Shown here piece after piece: positions 1 to 7,849 of a DNA stretch of 64,000 bases (the first letter of the stretch is position 1; every line of letters starts with the position of its first letter). A program made the translations under genes and the position numbers. The notes under the pieces were generated by a model. That model was not told where the DNA came from, did not search any database, and saw only the letters and a program-made list of their open reading frames with translations. The stretch is from VBWE01 sp943372645. GTDB taxonomy: Bacteria > Bacteroidota > Bacteroidia > Palsa-965. The stretch covers positions 1 through 64,000 of the forward strand of contig CALRZN010000007.1 in assembly GCA_943372645.1 (NCBI GenBank), given 5' to 3'.

Positions 1-103
1 GGTCGTTTTCGATAAGCGATACTTCCTGTTCAAACTGTTCAACGGGAAGATTACGTAACTCGGTAAGCATGGCGCTCACGCCATCAACATCATACGAATA
101 CAT
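1..103 (-). CDS. Partial CDS, unknown protein (N-terminus only)
   Basis: Only the first 34 codons lie inside the window; the reading frame is open to the left edge and begins MYSYDVDGVSAMLTEL. The peptide is acidic and helix-like and I do not recognise a family. The start is supported by a good Bacteroidota promoter about 80 bp upstream (minus strand). No function can be given. Confidence 0.6.
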   Translation of the reverse strand, partial: MYSYDVDGVSAMLTELRNLPVEQFEQEVSLIEND

Positions 104-183
104 AGTTTTAGGGTTTAAAGGTTAACTGATTAAAAGGATTAAGGTTTAATGGTACTGGAGCTCCGATACGCGCGTATCTGTAG

Positions 184-213
184 CAAATATACAACTTATA
201 GGATTTTTGTCAA
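184..213 (-). promoter_or_regulatory. Bacteroidota-type promoter of the partial gene
   Basis: On the minus strand TTG (211-213) is followed after 19 bp by TATATTTG (184-191). This fits the known Bacteroidota pattern TTG-N17-23-TAnnTTTG. It points into the partial gene and implies a 5' leader of about 75 nt. Confidence 0.65.
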
Positions 214-486
214 GTGTTTTAGCGTATTTAATCGTTTAACTATTAATGTTTGTTTATTTTATTACCACATATAACACATAATAGTTAACCACATCACACA
301 ATTCCGCCTGCTCTTCCGTATGTTTTCCGGATGCACCCGGTGAACCCTTAAATGCTTGCTGTTAAAGGCATCCAGTTGATTTCCAATTGTGAAAAACAGG
401 GTTGATTTTGTGGCAAATAAGGCCGATTATACCATCAATTTTATATTACATCTGTTGCCTGTTTGCAGAACCAGCGCCGGGCGTTT
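214..486. other. AT-rich intergenic stretch, no gene seen
   Basis: AT-rich sequence between the divergent end of the partial gene and the 3' end of the Cys-cluster gene. I see no convincing reading frame, RNA gene or strong hairpin; short open frames here look random. Confidence 0.5.
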
Positions 487-1008
487 TCATTCGTCCCCGT
501 TTCCGGCCGCAAACAGCCTGCGCAACATCATGCGGTGCCGTTCACCGTTATCGGCCAGCAGTTGCAGGCGCACAATTTCGTTTTCGGGTGTTTCGGCATC
601 CATTACGCGGCTGGCATGCAAATCGTCAATGGGAGTTCCTTCGGCATTGAGCGGGCAGATGTCGCGCACTTCTGTTTTTTTCTTTTTGTAAAGTACAAAA
701 CGGCTGAGTGGCGGACCATACAATCTACAGATGAGCGGGCGGTGTTCATAAATGCGGCATGCACCCGCTTCATCCAGGAACGCACAGCCATCGGGCGGAT
801 TTGTTTTTCCGCTTTGCAGCAACTCCGGGTAATGGCGGCGGATGTTTTCGGCTTCAATGCCGAGCACTTCAATACCATCCACACAACAGGCCGAACACCC
901 TTTGCTGCATTTCAGGCGCGGACCGTGGAGGGCATACTGTTTTGCCGATAATTCATCCACCCGCCGGTAAAGCGCTGTTAATTGTTCAAAATATTCCGGA
1001 GCGTACAT
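487..1008 (-). CDS. YkgJ-type cysteine cluster protein (UPF0153-like)
   Basis: A 173-residue soluble protein. The cysteines are arranged as in the YkgJ / UPF0153 family, thought to chelate zinc or iron: CSKGCSACC at about residues 34-42, then GACRIYEHRPLICRLYG at about 82-98 and a later ICPL. The family has no settled function; Fe-S or zinc binding is inferred from the motif. The gene stands alone on the minus strand. Its ATG is only 4 bp from a TAnnTTTG promoter box, so the transcript is probably leaderless or nearly so. Confidence 0.85.
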   Translation of the reverse strand: MYAPEYFEQLTALYRRVDELSAKQYALHGPRLKCSKGCSACCVDGIEVLGIEAENIRRHYPELLQSGKTNPPDGCAFLDEAGACRIYEHRPLICRLYGPPLSRFVLYKKKKTEVRDICPLNAEGTPIDDLHASRVMDAETPENEIVRLQLLADNGERHRMMLRRLFAAGNGDE

Positions 1009-1012
1009 GCCG

Positions 1013-1040
1013 CAAAGGTAACACGAGTTTTTGTCACCAA
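1013..1040 (-). promoter_or_regulatory. Promoter abutting the start of the Cys-cluster gene
   Basis: Minus strand: TTG (1038-1040), 17 bp, then TACCTTTG (1013-1020). The -7 box ends 4 bp before the ATG at 1008, so transcription would start at about the start codon. Confidence 0.55.
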
Positions 1041-1179
1041 ACCCGTGACTGGTGTGACATCGCGGGCTTCCGGGTGTTCAAAAAAGCAAAGAATTTAACA
1101 ATGGACGGTTAATACTATTTTAACCCCGACCGGAAAAGCCGCGTCAGTCCTGTATAATTTGGTGACCGAATTCAAAAAC

Positions 1180-2298
1180 ATGGACAACAGGCAACAAATA
1201 TCCGATCTGATCCGCAAGGTAAACTGGGCAGGCTTAACGCATGCACAGGGCGAAGCGTCAGACGTGAGTGGCATGCTGACCGACCTGATGTCGGACGATG
1301 CCGAGAAACGTGTGCTTGCCCTTGGCCAGTGCTACAACACCATATATTACCAGGGCATGCGGTACAATGCTTCTTCGGAGGCGATTCCGTTTATCCTTTA
1401 TATGCTGCAAACACCCGAAGTACAGGGCAAAGTGCTGCTCATGCAGTTGCTCCGTCATCTTGCAGTGGCTTACCAGGAGTCGTACCTGCCGCTTGGTTTC
1501 CAGTGGCGTCCCGAACCGCAATACAGTTACAGTGCCGCCGTACAGTCTTATAATGCGGTTGGCCGCGGTACCGATATTTTTATGCAGCTGCTGAAACATG
1601 AAGACGAATCTGTTCGCCTGCATGCAGCATTCCTGCTGGGCTGGTTCCCTGCAAAAGGACGGCAGACACGTAACACCATTGTAGAATGTGTTGCCACAGA
1701 AACGTCTGACTTTGTTAAAGCAAACCTGCTGGTTACACTCGGGCTGCTTGATGGTTATGAAAACACAAAAGTGAACGAAGCCCTGCTGCGCAACCACCTG
1801 CACCATCCGGAAATGCTGGTGCGCACCTCGGCCGCCATTGCACTCACACGCCTGCTGCAGGCCGATGCAGATGAAAAAACAGTAAACACACTGGTAGATG
1901 CGCTCGAACATTACGACGGGCAATACCTTGATCATATTTTCCCGTGGCACGATGGCGACGTGGTAGGTTATGTTACCAGCAGTTTCCACCTGCTCGGGCA
2001 GCAGGCCGGCCCGGTAATGCTGGAGCCGCTGTGCACACAACTGGAACATACAAATGTGTTTACCGGCATTGAAGTGGCGGGTGTATTGCTGCGTTTCTTC
2101 TTCAGCGATCCCGGTTTACCGCGTCCCGTTCCGAAAGAAGCCCTGCACCCGGTGCAGCGCCGCATCCTCGAAAGTGTTGCCGTAAACAAAAAGATGTGTC
2201 CCGAAGCCGCACAGCCGGCCGATCATTTCTGGGATATCTTCACGCATTACGGTTTGCCCGGTTCGCCGGATGAACTGCGCCATTACCTGGCGGCGTAA
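1180..2298 (+). CDS. HEAT-repeat protein
   Basis: A cytoplasmic-looking protein of 372 residues made of helical pairs typical of HEAT/armadillo folds, for example the stretches with ESVRLHAAFLLGWF, DFVKANLLVTLGLL and EMLVRTSAAIALTRLL. There is no signal peptide and no catalytic motif. HEAT arrays act as protein-binding scaffolds, so a partner is expected but none is visible. The frame is open from a TTG at 1159, but the ATG at 1180 (MDNRQQISDL) is the better start. It is a single-gene unit; the downstream gene is convergent. Confidence 0.75.
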   Translation: MDNRQQISDLIRKVNWAGLTHAQGEASDVSGMLTDLMSDDAEKRVLALGQCYNTIYYQGMRYNASSEAIPFILYMLQTPEVQGKVLLMQLLRHLAVAYQESYLPLGFQWRPEPQYSYSAAVQSYNAVGRGTDIFMQLLKHEDESVRLHAAFLLGWFPAKGRQTRNTIVECVATETSDFVKANLLVTLGLLDGYENTKVNEALLRNHLHHPEMLVRTSAAIALTRLLQADADEKTVNTLVDALEHYDGQYLDHIFPWHDGDVVGYVTSSFHLLGQQAGPVMLEPLCTQLEHTNVFTGIEVAGVLLRFFFSDPGLPRPVPKEALHPVQRRILESVAVNKKMCPEAAQPADHFWDIFTHYGLPGSPDELRHYLAA

Positions 2299-2325
2299 AC
2301 GGAATTCTATTTCCTTTTCACCTTT

Positions 2326-3411
2326 TTACTTGCAGTTCGTTTGTGTTTTGTAGGCCATAACGCGGGCCATAAATGCCTTTGCAGCTGCCACACCGACCTC
2401 GTTAAACGATTTCTCATTCTTTTCGGCCAAGCCTAAACAGACACGGGCCCAATTATTTGCTGCAAGTATCATAGCTTCATCTTTCACCGCTTCGGCTTCC
2501 TGCCGGCTTGTAGATGAAACCGGCCCGCAGGTAGAGCTTTCCAGCCTGCTTTTTATTGCTTTAAATGCAACCGGACTTACATTTTTCAGATCGGCAATAT
2601 GTGCATTTTCGTGCGCGGCAGGTATGGATGAACTGCGATACTTGCCGCTCGGCAATCCACTGTTTGGCTGATTATTAATTTTTTTGGTAATCATATTAAT
2701 ATAATCCTGCAAATCACTTATTACCTGTTTGGTGAGCGTACAGGAGTTAATTTCCTGTGCGTTTGAGCAGGATGAACTTTGGCTGTCGCCGGGCAGGTAA
2801 ACATCCTTGAATTGATTGCAGTTCACATTCCATGAAATAATCCCGTATGCTTCGGTAACACGAATCTTCCAGTAATTGCCATCGGAATAAACACAGCCGA
2901 AAATTTTGTAATTGCCTTCCAAAATTCTTGTGAGTCCTTCTTCGGTTGGCTTTAAGAGCTGTGGGGGAAGATTGCGCACAGCAGAAATTTGTGGAACTAC
3001 AGACGCCACCGAATTGCATTTTGAATCGTCCGTCAGAACCGCTTCGAAATTCAGCGTGAGTGTAGCTGTTTTGTTTGATTTGATATTCGGTCCTTTGTAT
3101 TCCTTTACATTAATATCAAAATCGAACGGCTGGGGCTGATCAAGTATCTGCGGATCAATTGTTACATTGTTGTAACCCTCGCCGGTGTCTTCATACTTGT
3201 CAATTTCACGGGCAAAGCCGGTAACCTTTAGCGGGCTACTCATTACATTAAAATAACTTTTCACCAAGGTTCGGTTTAACATGTTCTTTCCCTTTTTCAG
3301 GGGATTTACACCAAAGTTGGAACTAAATTCGCCTGCAGTAACCACAAAATCCCATTCACCGCCTATTCCACCGGTGTAGTCAATAGAAACTAATTTCAGC
3401 GAGAGTATCAT
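2326..3411 (-). CDS. Unknown protein with C2-like N-terminus and an HExxH motif
   Basis: No family recognised. From ATG 3411 it is 361 residues; the frame stays open to a GTG at 3552 (408 residues). The N-terminal part is beta-rich (MILSLKLVSIDYTGGIGG and onward) and reads like a C2-type sandwich. The middle is Cys/Asn/Ser-rich. The C-terminal third is helical and contains AAHENAHIADLK; HENAH (about residues 267-271) fits the HExxH zinc-protease signature, and acidic residues in EAEAVKDEAM could supply a third ligand. There is no signal peptide. It lies between convergent and divergent housekeeping genes. A metalloprotease role is a guess from one motif. Confidence 0.6.
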   Translation of the reverse strand: MILSLKLVSIDYTGGIGGEWDFVVTAGEFSSNFGVNPLKKGKNMLNRTLVKSYFNVMSSPLKVTGFAREIDKYEDTGEGYNNVTIDPQILDQPQPFDFDINVKEYKGPNIKSNKTATLTLNFEAVLTDDSKCNSVASVVPQISAVRNLPPQLLKPTEEGLTRILEGNYKIFGCVYSDGNYWKIRVTEAYGIISWNVNCNQFKDVYLPGDSQSSSCSNAQEINSCTLTKQVISDLQDYINMITKKINNQPNSGLPSGKYRSSSIPAAHENAHIADLKNVSPVAFKAIKSRLESSTCGPVSSTSRQEAEAVKDEAMILAANNWARVCLGLAEKNEKSFNEVGVAAAKAFMARVMAYKTQTNCK

Positions 3412-3555
3412 GTTGTTTTTGTTTTTCGGGGATATACGTCGATGAAGCTCTTCCGGGATTTTGAAAACCAGCAGTTTTTTTTCAACAGATGCTGAATATC
3501 CGTATGAAAACGGATAAAGTATGGTTTGAATACACCGTATTTTTACAGACACCTG

Positions 3556-3581
3556 TTGTCTCCCGCAGTTCCCTATCTTTG
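3556..3581 (+). promoter_or_regulatory. Promoter of the dGTPase gene
   Basis: TATCTTTG (3574-3581) fits TAnnTTTG and lies 17 bp before the dgt ATG. A TTG sits 15 bp upstream, slightly closer than the usual 17-23 bp. Confidence 0.5.
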
Positions 3582-3598
3582 ACCAACTACTTTAACTT

Positions 3599-4954
3599 AT
3601 GAATTGGGATCATTTATTTTCGGCACGCCTCGACGCGAAGAAAGAACCGCGCCAGCCAGGCATTGACCGCAGCAGTTTTGAACGCGATTTCGACCGGGTT
3701 GTATTTTCAGCGGCATTCCGCCGTTTACAGGATAAAACGCAGGTTATTCCGTTGCCTGAAAACGATTTTGTACACACACGCCTCACGCACAGCCTCGAAG
3801 TTTCGTGCGTGGGCCGTTCGCTGGGAAGGCTGGCGGGCGGGCATATTCTTGAACAATATCCGCACCTGAAAGAACAGCTTTCCGTTTCCGATTTCGGTGC
3901 GGTGGTGGCCAGTGCGGCGCTTGCGCACGACATCGGCAACCCGCCTTTCGGGCACTCGGGCGAAACCTCCATCAGCAATTATTTCCGCAATGGCAAAGGA
4001 AAATCGCTCGAAAAAGAGCTGAACAACGAACTGCAGTGGGCCGACCTCTGCAATTTCGAAGGCAATGCCAACGGGTTCCGCATCCTTACCAATTATCACG
4101 GCAAGGAAAGCCCGGTGAAACTGACCTACACCACGCTGGCGGCTTTTATGAAATACCCCACGCAGTCGCTGAAAACAGAAAAGCTGCCCGGACGGGTGAG
4201 CCAGAAAAAGTTCGGCTACTTCCAGAGTGAAAAAGAAATCTGCAAAACCATTTTCGATCACCTGCAGATCCGTAAACTGAACGATTACTCCTGGTGCCGC
4301 CACCCGCTTGTGTTCCTGGTGGAGGCTGCCGACGATATCTGTTACCGCATCATTGATTTTGAAGACGGCATCCGCATCGGGCTCATCCCCTTCCGCGAAG
4401 GCGAAGAACTGCTGATCAACCTTGTGAAAGGGGAAGACGGTTTGTTCAACGAGGCGCGTTACAAGGCCATGGACGATCGCGACGAAAAAGTGAGTTACCT
4501 GCGCGGCGTGGCCATCAGTATGCTTATTGAACAGGCCAGTACCATTTTTCGTGAACACGAACCGCAACTGCTCAGCGGCGATTTCGACCAGTCGCTGATT
4601 GATCTTGCGCCCCGCCAGGATGAACTGAAAGCCATTCTCGATGTTTCGATCAGCAACGTATATCGCAGCCGCAACGTACTTGAAATTGAAACAGCCGGTT
4701 TTCATGTGGTGGCAGAACTGCTGCACCTGTTTATTACCGCGGTGAATCACAAAAACGAGTTCGGGGATAATCTGAAAAAGGAACGCCCGCTCAGCGACAA
4801 AATCGTAAAACTGCTGCCCAAACAATTTATTGCAGCCCCCGGAAGCGACCTGTACACGCGCCTGCTGCTTGTTTGTGAATTTGTGGCGGGTATGACTGAC
4901 AGTTATGCCGTATCTTTATATCGCCGGTTAACCGGTGTGGAATTACCGAACTAA
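3599..4954 (+). CDS. dgt: Deoxyguanosinetriphosphate triphosphohydrolase (dGTPase)
   Basis: An HD-domain enzyme that hydrolyses dGTP (or other dNTPs) to the nucleoside and tripolyphosphate, trimming the cytoplasmic dNTP pool. The 451 residues start with the family signature of Arg-rich helices (FSAAFRRLQDKTQV), then RLTHSLEV with the first metal His at 64 and LAHDIGNPPFGHSGE with the His110-Asp111 pair. A further Asp in AADDICYRIIDFEDG completes the HD metal site. Length matches full dGTPases. The DUF4241 gene follows after 11 bp and is probably co-transcribed. Confidence 0.93.
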   Translation: MNWDHLFSARLDAKKEPRQPGIDRSSFERDFDRVVFSAAFRRLQDKTQVIPLPENDFVHTRLTHSLEVSCVGRSLGRLAGGHILEQYPHLKEQLSVSDFGAVVASAALAHDIGNPPFGHSGETSISNYFRNGKGKSLEKELNNELQWADLCNFEGNANGFRILTNYHGKESPVKLTYTTLAAFMKYPTQSLKTEKLPGRVSQKKFGYFQSEKEICKTIFDHLQIRKLNDYSWCRHPLVFLVEAADDICYRIIDFEDGIRIGLIPFREGEELLINLVKGEDGLFNEARYKAMDDRDEKVSYLRGVAISMLIEQASTIFREHEPQLLSGDFDQSLIDLAPRQDELKAILDVSISNVYRSRNVLEIETAGFHVVAELLHLFITAVNHKNEFGDNLKKERPLSDKIVKLLPKQFIAAPGSDLYTRLLLVCEFVAGMTDSYAVSLYRRLTGVELPN

Positions 4955-4965
4955 AAAAAACAGTC

Positions 4966-5589
4966 ATGTCGAACAAAAACTTTAATGCCTACATCGCCGG
5001 CGCAGATGCGTTTGGTACGTTGCATGTTTCCTCAGGCAAAATTGTAGCCTGCGATCCGCTTGCCGATCCGCGCACCGAAGGTTTTGAACGCGCTGTTCCG
5101 CTGGGTGATTTCCCGGTACATCTTGTTTTTTCCGACGACCGTCCCGCCCTGGCTTTTATCCGCTTCAGCGAAAAAGACCCGGTGCAGTGGGTAATGGCTA
5201 CCACACCCGGGCAGGATCTTTCGCAACTGCAGCCCGGTTATATTTACGGTTACCCGGTTGATGCCGGCATGGGTTGTTTTATGGACGAAGCCGCCGCCCG
5301 CCTCTACCGCCAGCGCGAACTGGACCTGAACGACGAATGGAAAGCTGCCGGAAAAGAAGGTTCACCCAACCTGTACGACGACCTCATTGATCCGGCCATG
5401 CAGGAAAACGACGAGATGGATTTTCTCGATTTTCAGCCCTACGCCGATCAACCGCACAATGTATTTTTCTTCACCTCCGGCTGGGGCGATGGTTTTTACG
5501 CATCGTACTGGGGACTGGATGAAGACGGCAACGTGGCCGTGCTGCTGACCGATTTCGAAATTATTTCGGATGAGGATGAAGAGGAGTAG
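4966..5589 (+). CDS. DUF4241-type protein
   Basis: A 207-residue cytoplasmic protein with the DUF4241 pattern: an N-terminal G-x-L-x-V-S-SGKIVACDPL, a central hydrophobic beta segment (PVHLVFSDDRPALAFI), a YPVDAGMGCFMD motif and a C-terminal FTSGWGDGFYASYWGLD followed by an acidic tail. DUF4241 has no established function; in other bacteria it is often seen near nucleic-acid or contact-dependent toxin genes, but here it follows dgt, which is the only context clue. Acidic composition is marked (Asp/Glu tail). Confidence 0.8.
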   Translation: MSNKNFNAYIAGADAFGTLHVSSGKIVACDPLADPRTEGFERAVPLGDFPVHLVFSDDRPALAFIRFSEKDPVQWVMATTPGQDLSQLQPGYIYGYPVDAGMGCFMDEAAARLYRQRELDLNDEWKAAGKEGSPNLYDDLIDPAMQENDEMDFLDFQPYADQPHNVFFFTSGWGDGFYASYWGLDEDGNVAVLLTDFEIISDEDEEE

Positions 5590-5664
5590 GATCGTATAAA
5601 ACAGCCGACCAAAAAGGCCAGGCATCTGTAAAGTAAATACGGTTCCGAGTAGCAGTCAACAGTC

Positions 5665-5732
5665 GGCAGTGGCAGTCGGGTTGTATTTCAGAAGAAGAAA
5701 CTGTTCCTTACAATAACACGACTGCCACTGCC
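5665..5732. repeat. Palindromic repeat built from GCAGT/ACTGC units
   Basis: GGCAGTGGCAGTCG (5665-5678) is repeated in perfect inverted form at 5719-5732 with a 40-bp loop. It lies between the convergent ends of the DUF4241 gene and rdgB. Extra CTG and CAGT units flank both arms. It has no U-tract, so it is more likely a dispersed palindromic repeat than a simple terminator. Confidence 0.6.
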
Positions 5733-5778
5733 TGCTGCTGCTGCCACTTATTCCGGGATTTTTATTTTACAAGATCAT

Positions 5779-6354
5779 TCAACGTTTCATCAGAAAAACC
5801 AGGAACCCTTCCATGGCCCGTGCGCGGTGGCTCAGTGCGTTTTTTTCGGAAGGCTGCATTTCGGCAAATGTTTTTTCAAAACCATCAGGCACAAACAGCG
5901 GATCGTAACCGAACCCGTTGCTGCCTCGGCGTTCGCTGATGATGGAGCCTTTAACAATGCCTTCGAAAAACAGATACTGTTTGCCATCTGTAAACGCAAT
6001 TACAGTGCGGAACTGTGCGCGGCGGCTGGTTTTGTTTTCCAGTTCGCGCAGCAGTTTATCCATGTTATCGGAATCACTTTTCTGCGGTCCGGCATACCGT
6101 GCAGAATACACGCCCGGCGCCATGTCCAGCGCTTCCACTTCAAGGCCGCTGTCGTCGGCAAAACACGGCAGCCCGCATTTTTCAAACGCATACCGGGCTT
6201 TCTGCAGTGCGTTGGCCTGCATGGTGTTGCCGGTTTCGGGCAGTTCTTCGGTTATGCCGGCTTCGGCCAGGCCGGTGAGCTGAAAGCTGCTGCCGGTAAG
6301 CGCCTGCACTTCTTCTATTTTGTGCCGGTTGTTGGTTGCAAACAAAAGTTTCAT
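5779..6354 (-). CDS. rdgB: XTP/dITP diphosphatase (HAM1/RdgB)
   Basis: This enzyme cleaves dITP, XTP and related non-canonical purine triphosphates to monophosphate and pyrophosphate, keeping them out of DNA and RNA. The 191 residues begin with the substrate-binding LLFATNNRHKIEEV, followed by ADDSGLEVEAL (metal-binding acidic pair), GVYSARYAG and the C-terminal GSNGFGYDPLFVP and LSHRARA motifs, all characteristic of the family. Length is normal. It is a single gene, divergent from the flippase gene, with back-to-back promoter boxes between them. Confidence 0.95.
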   Translation of the reverse strand: MKLLFATNNRHKIEEVQALTGSSFQLTGLAEAGITEELPETGNTMQANALQKARYAFEKCGLPCFADDSGLEVEALDMAPGVYSARYAGPQKSDSDNMDKLLRELENKTSRRAQFRTVIAFTDGKQYLFFEGIVKGSIISERRGSNGFGYDPLFVPDGFEKTFAEMQPSEKNALSHRARAMEGFLVFLMKR

Positions 6355-6358
6355 GGTA

Positions 6359-6380
6359 CAAACCTAATTAATTAAGTTTG
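6359..6380. promoter_or_regulatory. Back-to-back divergent -7 boxes (rdgB / flippase)
   Basis: TAGGTTTG on the minus strand (6359-6366) serves rdgB and TAAGTTTG on the plus strand (6373-6380) serves the polysaccharide cluster. The boxes are only 6 bp apart, so the two promoters would share DNA and probably compete. No clear TTG is present for either. Confidence 0.45.
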
Positions 6381-6417
6381 CCGGAAGTGAATTTATCCAT
6401 CCAACAGTTGCCTGCCC

Positions 6418-7749
6418 GTGTCGGTTAACCGCAGTGTGTTTTACACCTTACTGACCCAGATTCCCCTGCTGCTTTCGGGCATCGGCTGCAGCATTTTTAT
6501 TACACGAACCATTGGCGCGGGCGGACAGGGCGTTTATTCGCTGGGGATGACTGCAATTGAAGTGTTTACGTTCCTGCTCGGCTTTAACCTCAACACGGCG
6601 CTGGTGGTGTATTCGGCCAACCGCAAAATTCCGGAAGCGCGCCTCATCGGTATGGGCACCATGTTGCTTTCGGCCGGATTTGTGCTGCTCATGGTGTTCC
6701 TGCTTTCGCTTTACCTGTTTACCGATCACCCGTTTTTATTTCCTGAAAAAACAAACGGCCTGTTTTATTTTTTCTTCCTAACGGCGGGTTTTGCACTCAA
6801 TGTTTTTCACGCCACCATGATCGGGCTGTTCCAGGGGCGCAAATTATTCCGCATTGTGAACCAACTGCAGATCCTGCTTGCAGTTGCAAACTTCAGCAGT
6901 TACGGCATTGCGTTTTACCTGCATTATGCGGGGATAATTTCGGTAACAGTAATCCACATGTTCCTGATATACATCGGCAGCATGTGTTGTATGGCAATAC
7001 TATGGCTCATCATGTATCTGAAACATGTCCGCGTACGCCCCAGCTTTCAGTTTGATTTTGTTGCAGACGTGCGCCCGTTTTTTCTCTTCCTCCTGAACGG
7101 GCATCTTGGCCAGGTGGTGAACATCATCATTTATCGCGCCGATATGTGGATTGTGGATTATTACCTGCCGAAAACCGATGTGGGCTATTACGCCCGTGCG
7201 GTGGGTGTGGCGCAGCTGCTGCTTATGATTCCGAACACGATCACGGCCATTCTCAATCCCTACCTTGCCGATCCGAACCACAACGACCGGGAAGCGCTCA
7301 CTGCTTTTTATTCGCGCCTGCATTTTACATTGGTGTGTTTGCTTTCGCTTATCGGCATTGCGCTGGCGCCGTTTGTTTTTCCGTGGGTGTACGGTGCTGA
7401 TTTTTCAGCGTCAGTAGTTCCGTTTATGATTATGCTTCCCGCGGTGCTGTTTGTGGGCATGGCGCGCATTTTCGGTACGTTCAACATTTCGCGCAACCGC
7501 CTGCGCGAAAACCTGTATGCTTCGCTTGCCGCGCTGCTGTTTATTATCCCGCTCGACTTTTTTATGATTCCGCGCATGGGCATTGCGGGTGCTGCGCTGG
7601 CTTCGGTACTTACCTATTTCCTGCTGATGGCCGGCACATTTTATTTTGCACGCACCGCATCGGGTCTTCCGCGCGCCAACTACCTGCTGCTTTCTTTTCC
7701 GGAAATGCGTGATGTGCTGAAACGGGTGATGCAACTCGCAAGGCGATGA
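6418..7749 (+). CDS. Polysaccharide flippase (Wzx/MVF-type)
   Basis: A 443-residue inner-membrane protein with about 12-14 hydrophobic segments. It opens with the RSVFYTLLTQIPLLLSGIG and FITRTIGAGGQGVYSLG region typical of Wzx-like exporters that flip undecaprenyl-linked glycans from cytoplasm to periplasm. The start is GTG 6418; no in-frame ATG lies nearby upstream. It is the first gene of a run of same-strand glycan genes reaching galE at 16499, so it probably exports the glycan those enzymes build. The exact substrate cannot be read from sequence. Confidence 0.85.
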   Translation: MSVNRSVFYTLLTQIPLLLSGIGCSIFITRTIGAGGQGVYSLGMTAIEVFTFLLGFNLNTALVVYSANRKIPEARLIGMGTMLLSAGFVLLMVFLLSLYLFTDHPFLFPEKTNGLFYFFFLTAGFALNVFHATMIGLFQGRKLFRIVNQLQILLAVANFSSYGIAFYLHYAGIISVTVIHMFLIYIGSMCCMAILWLIMYLKHVRVRPSFQFDFVADVRPFFLFLLNGHLGQVVNIIIYRADMWIVDYYLPKTDVGYYARAVGVAQLLLMIPNTITAILNPYLADPNHNDREALTAFYSRLHFTLVCLLSLIGIALAPFVFPWVYGADFSASVVPFMIMLPAVLFVGMARIFGTFNISRNRLRENLYASLAALLFIIPLDFFMIPRMGIAGAALASVLTYFLLMAGTFYFARTASGLPRANYLLLSFPEMRDVLKRVMQLARR

Positions 7750-7849
7750 AATAATGTGCATTGCTGTTCAGCAGCAACCGATCTGCATACAGACCGGAAA
7801 GACCGAAAAAACTACCTATTTTTACACCTCCTAAGAGCAGAATTACCTG

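Noticed and set aside
3725..4825. A 366-codon open frame antisense to dgt
   Set aside because: Shadow frame of a clear dGTPase gene; low-complexity product and no start context.
5665..5732. Treating this inverted repeat as a transcription terminator
   Set aside because: 40-bp loop and no T-run on either side.
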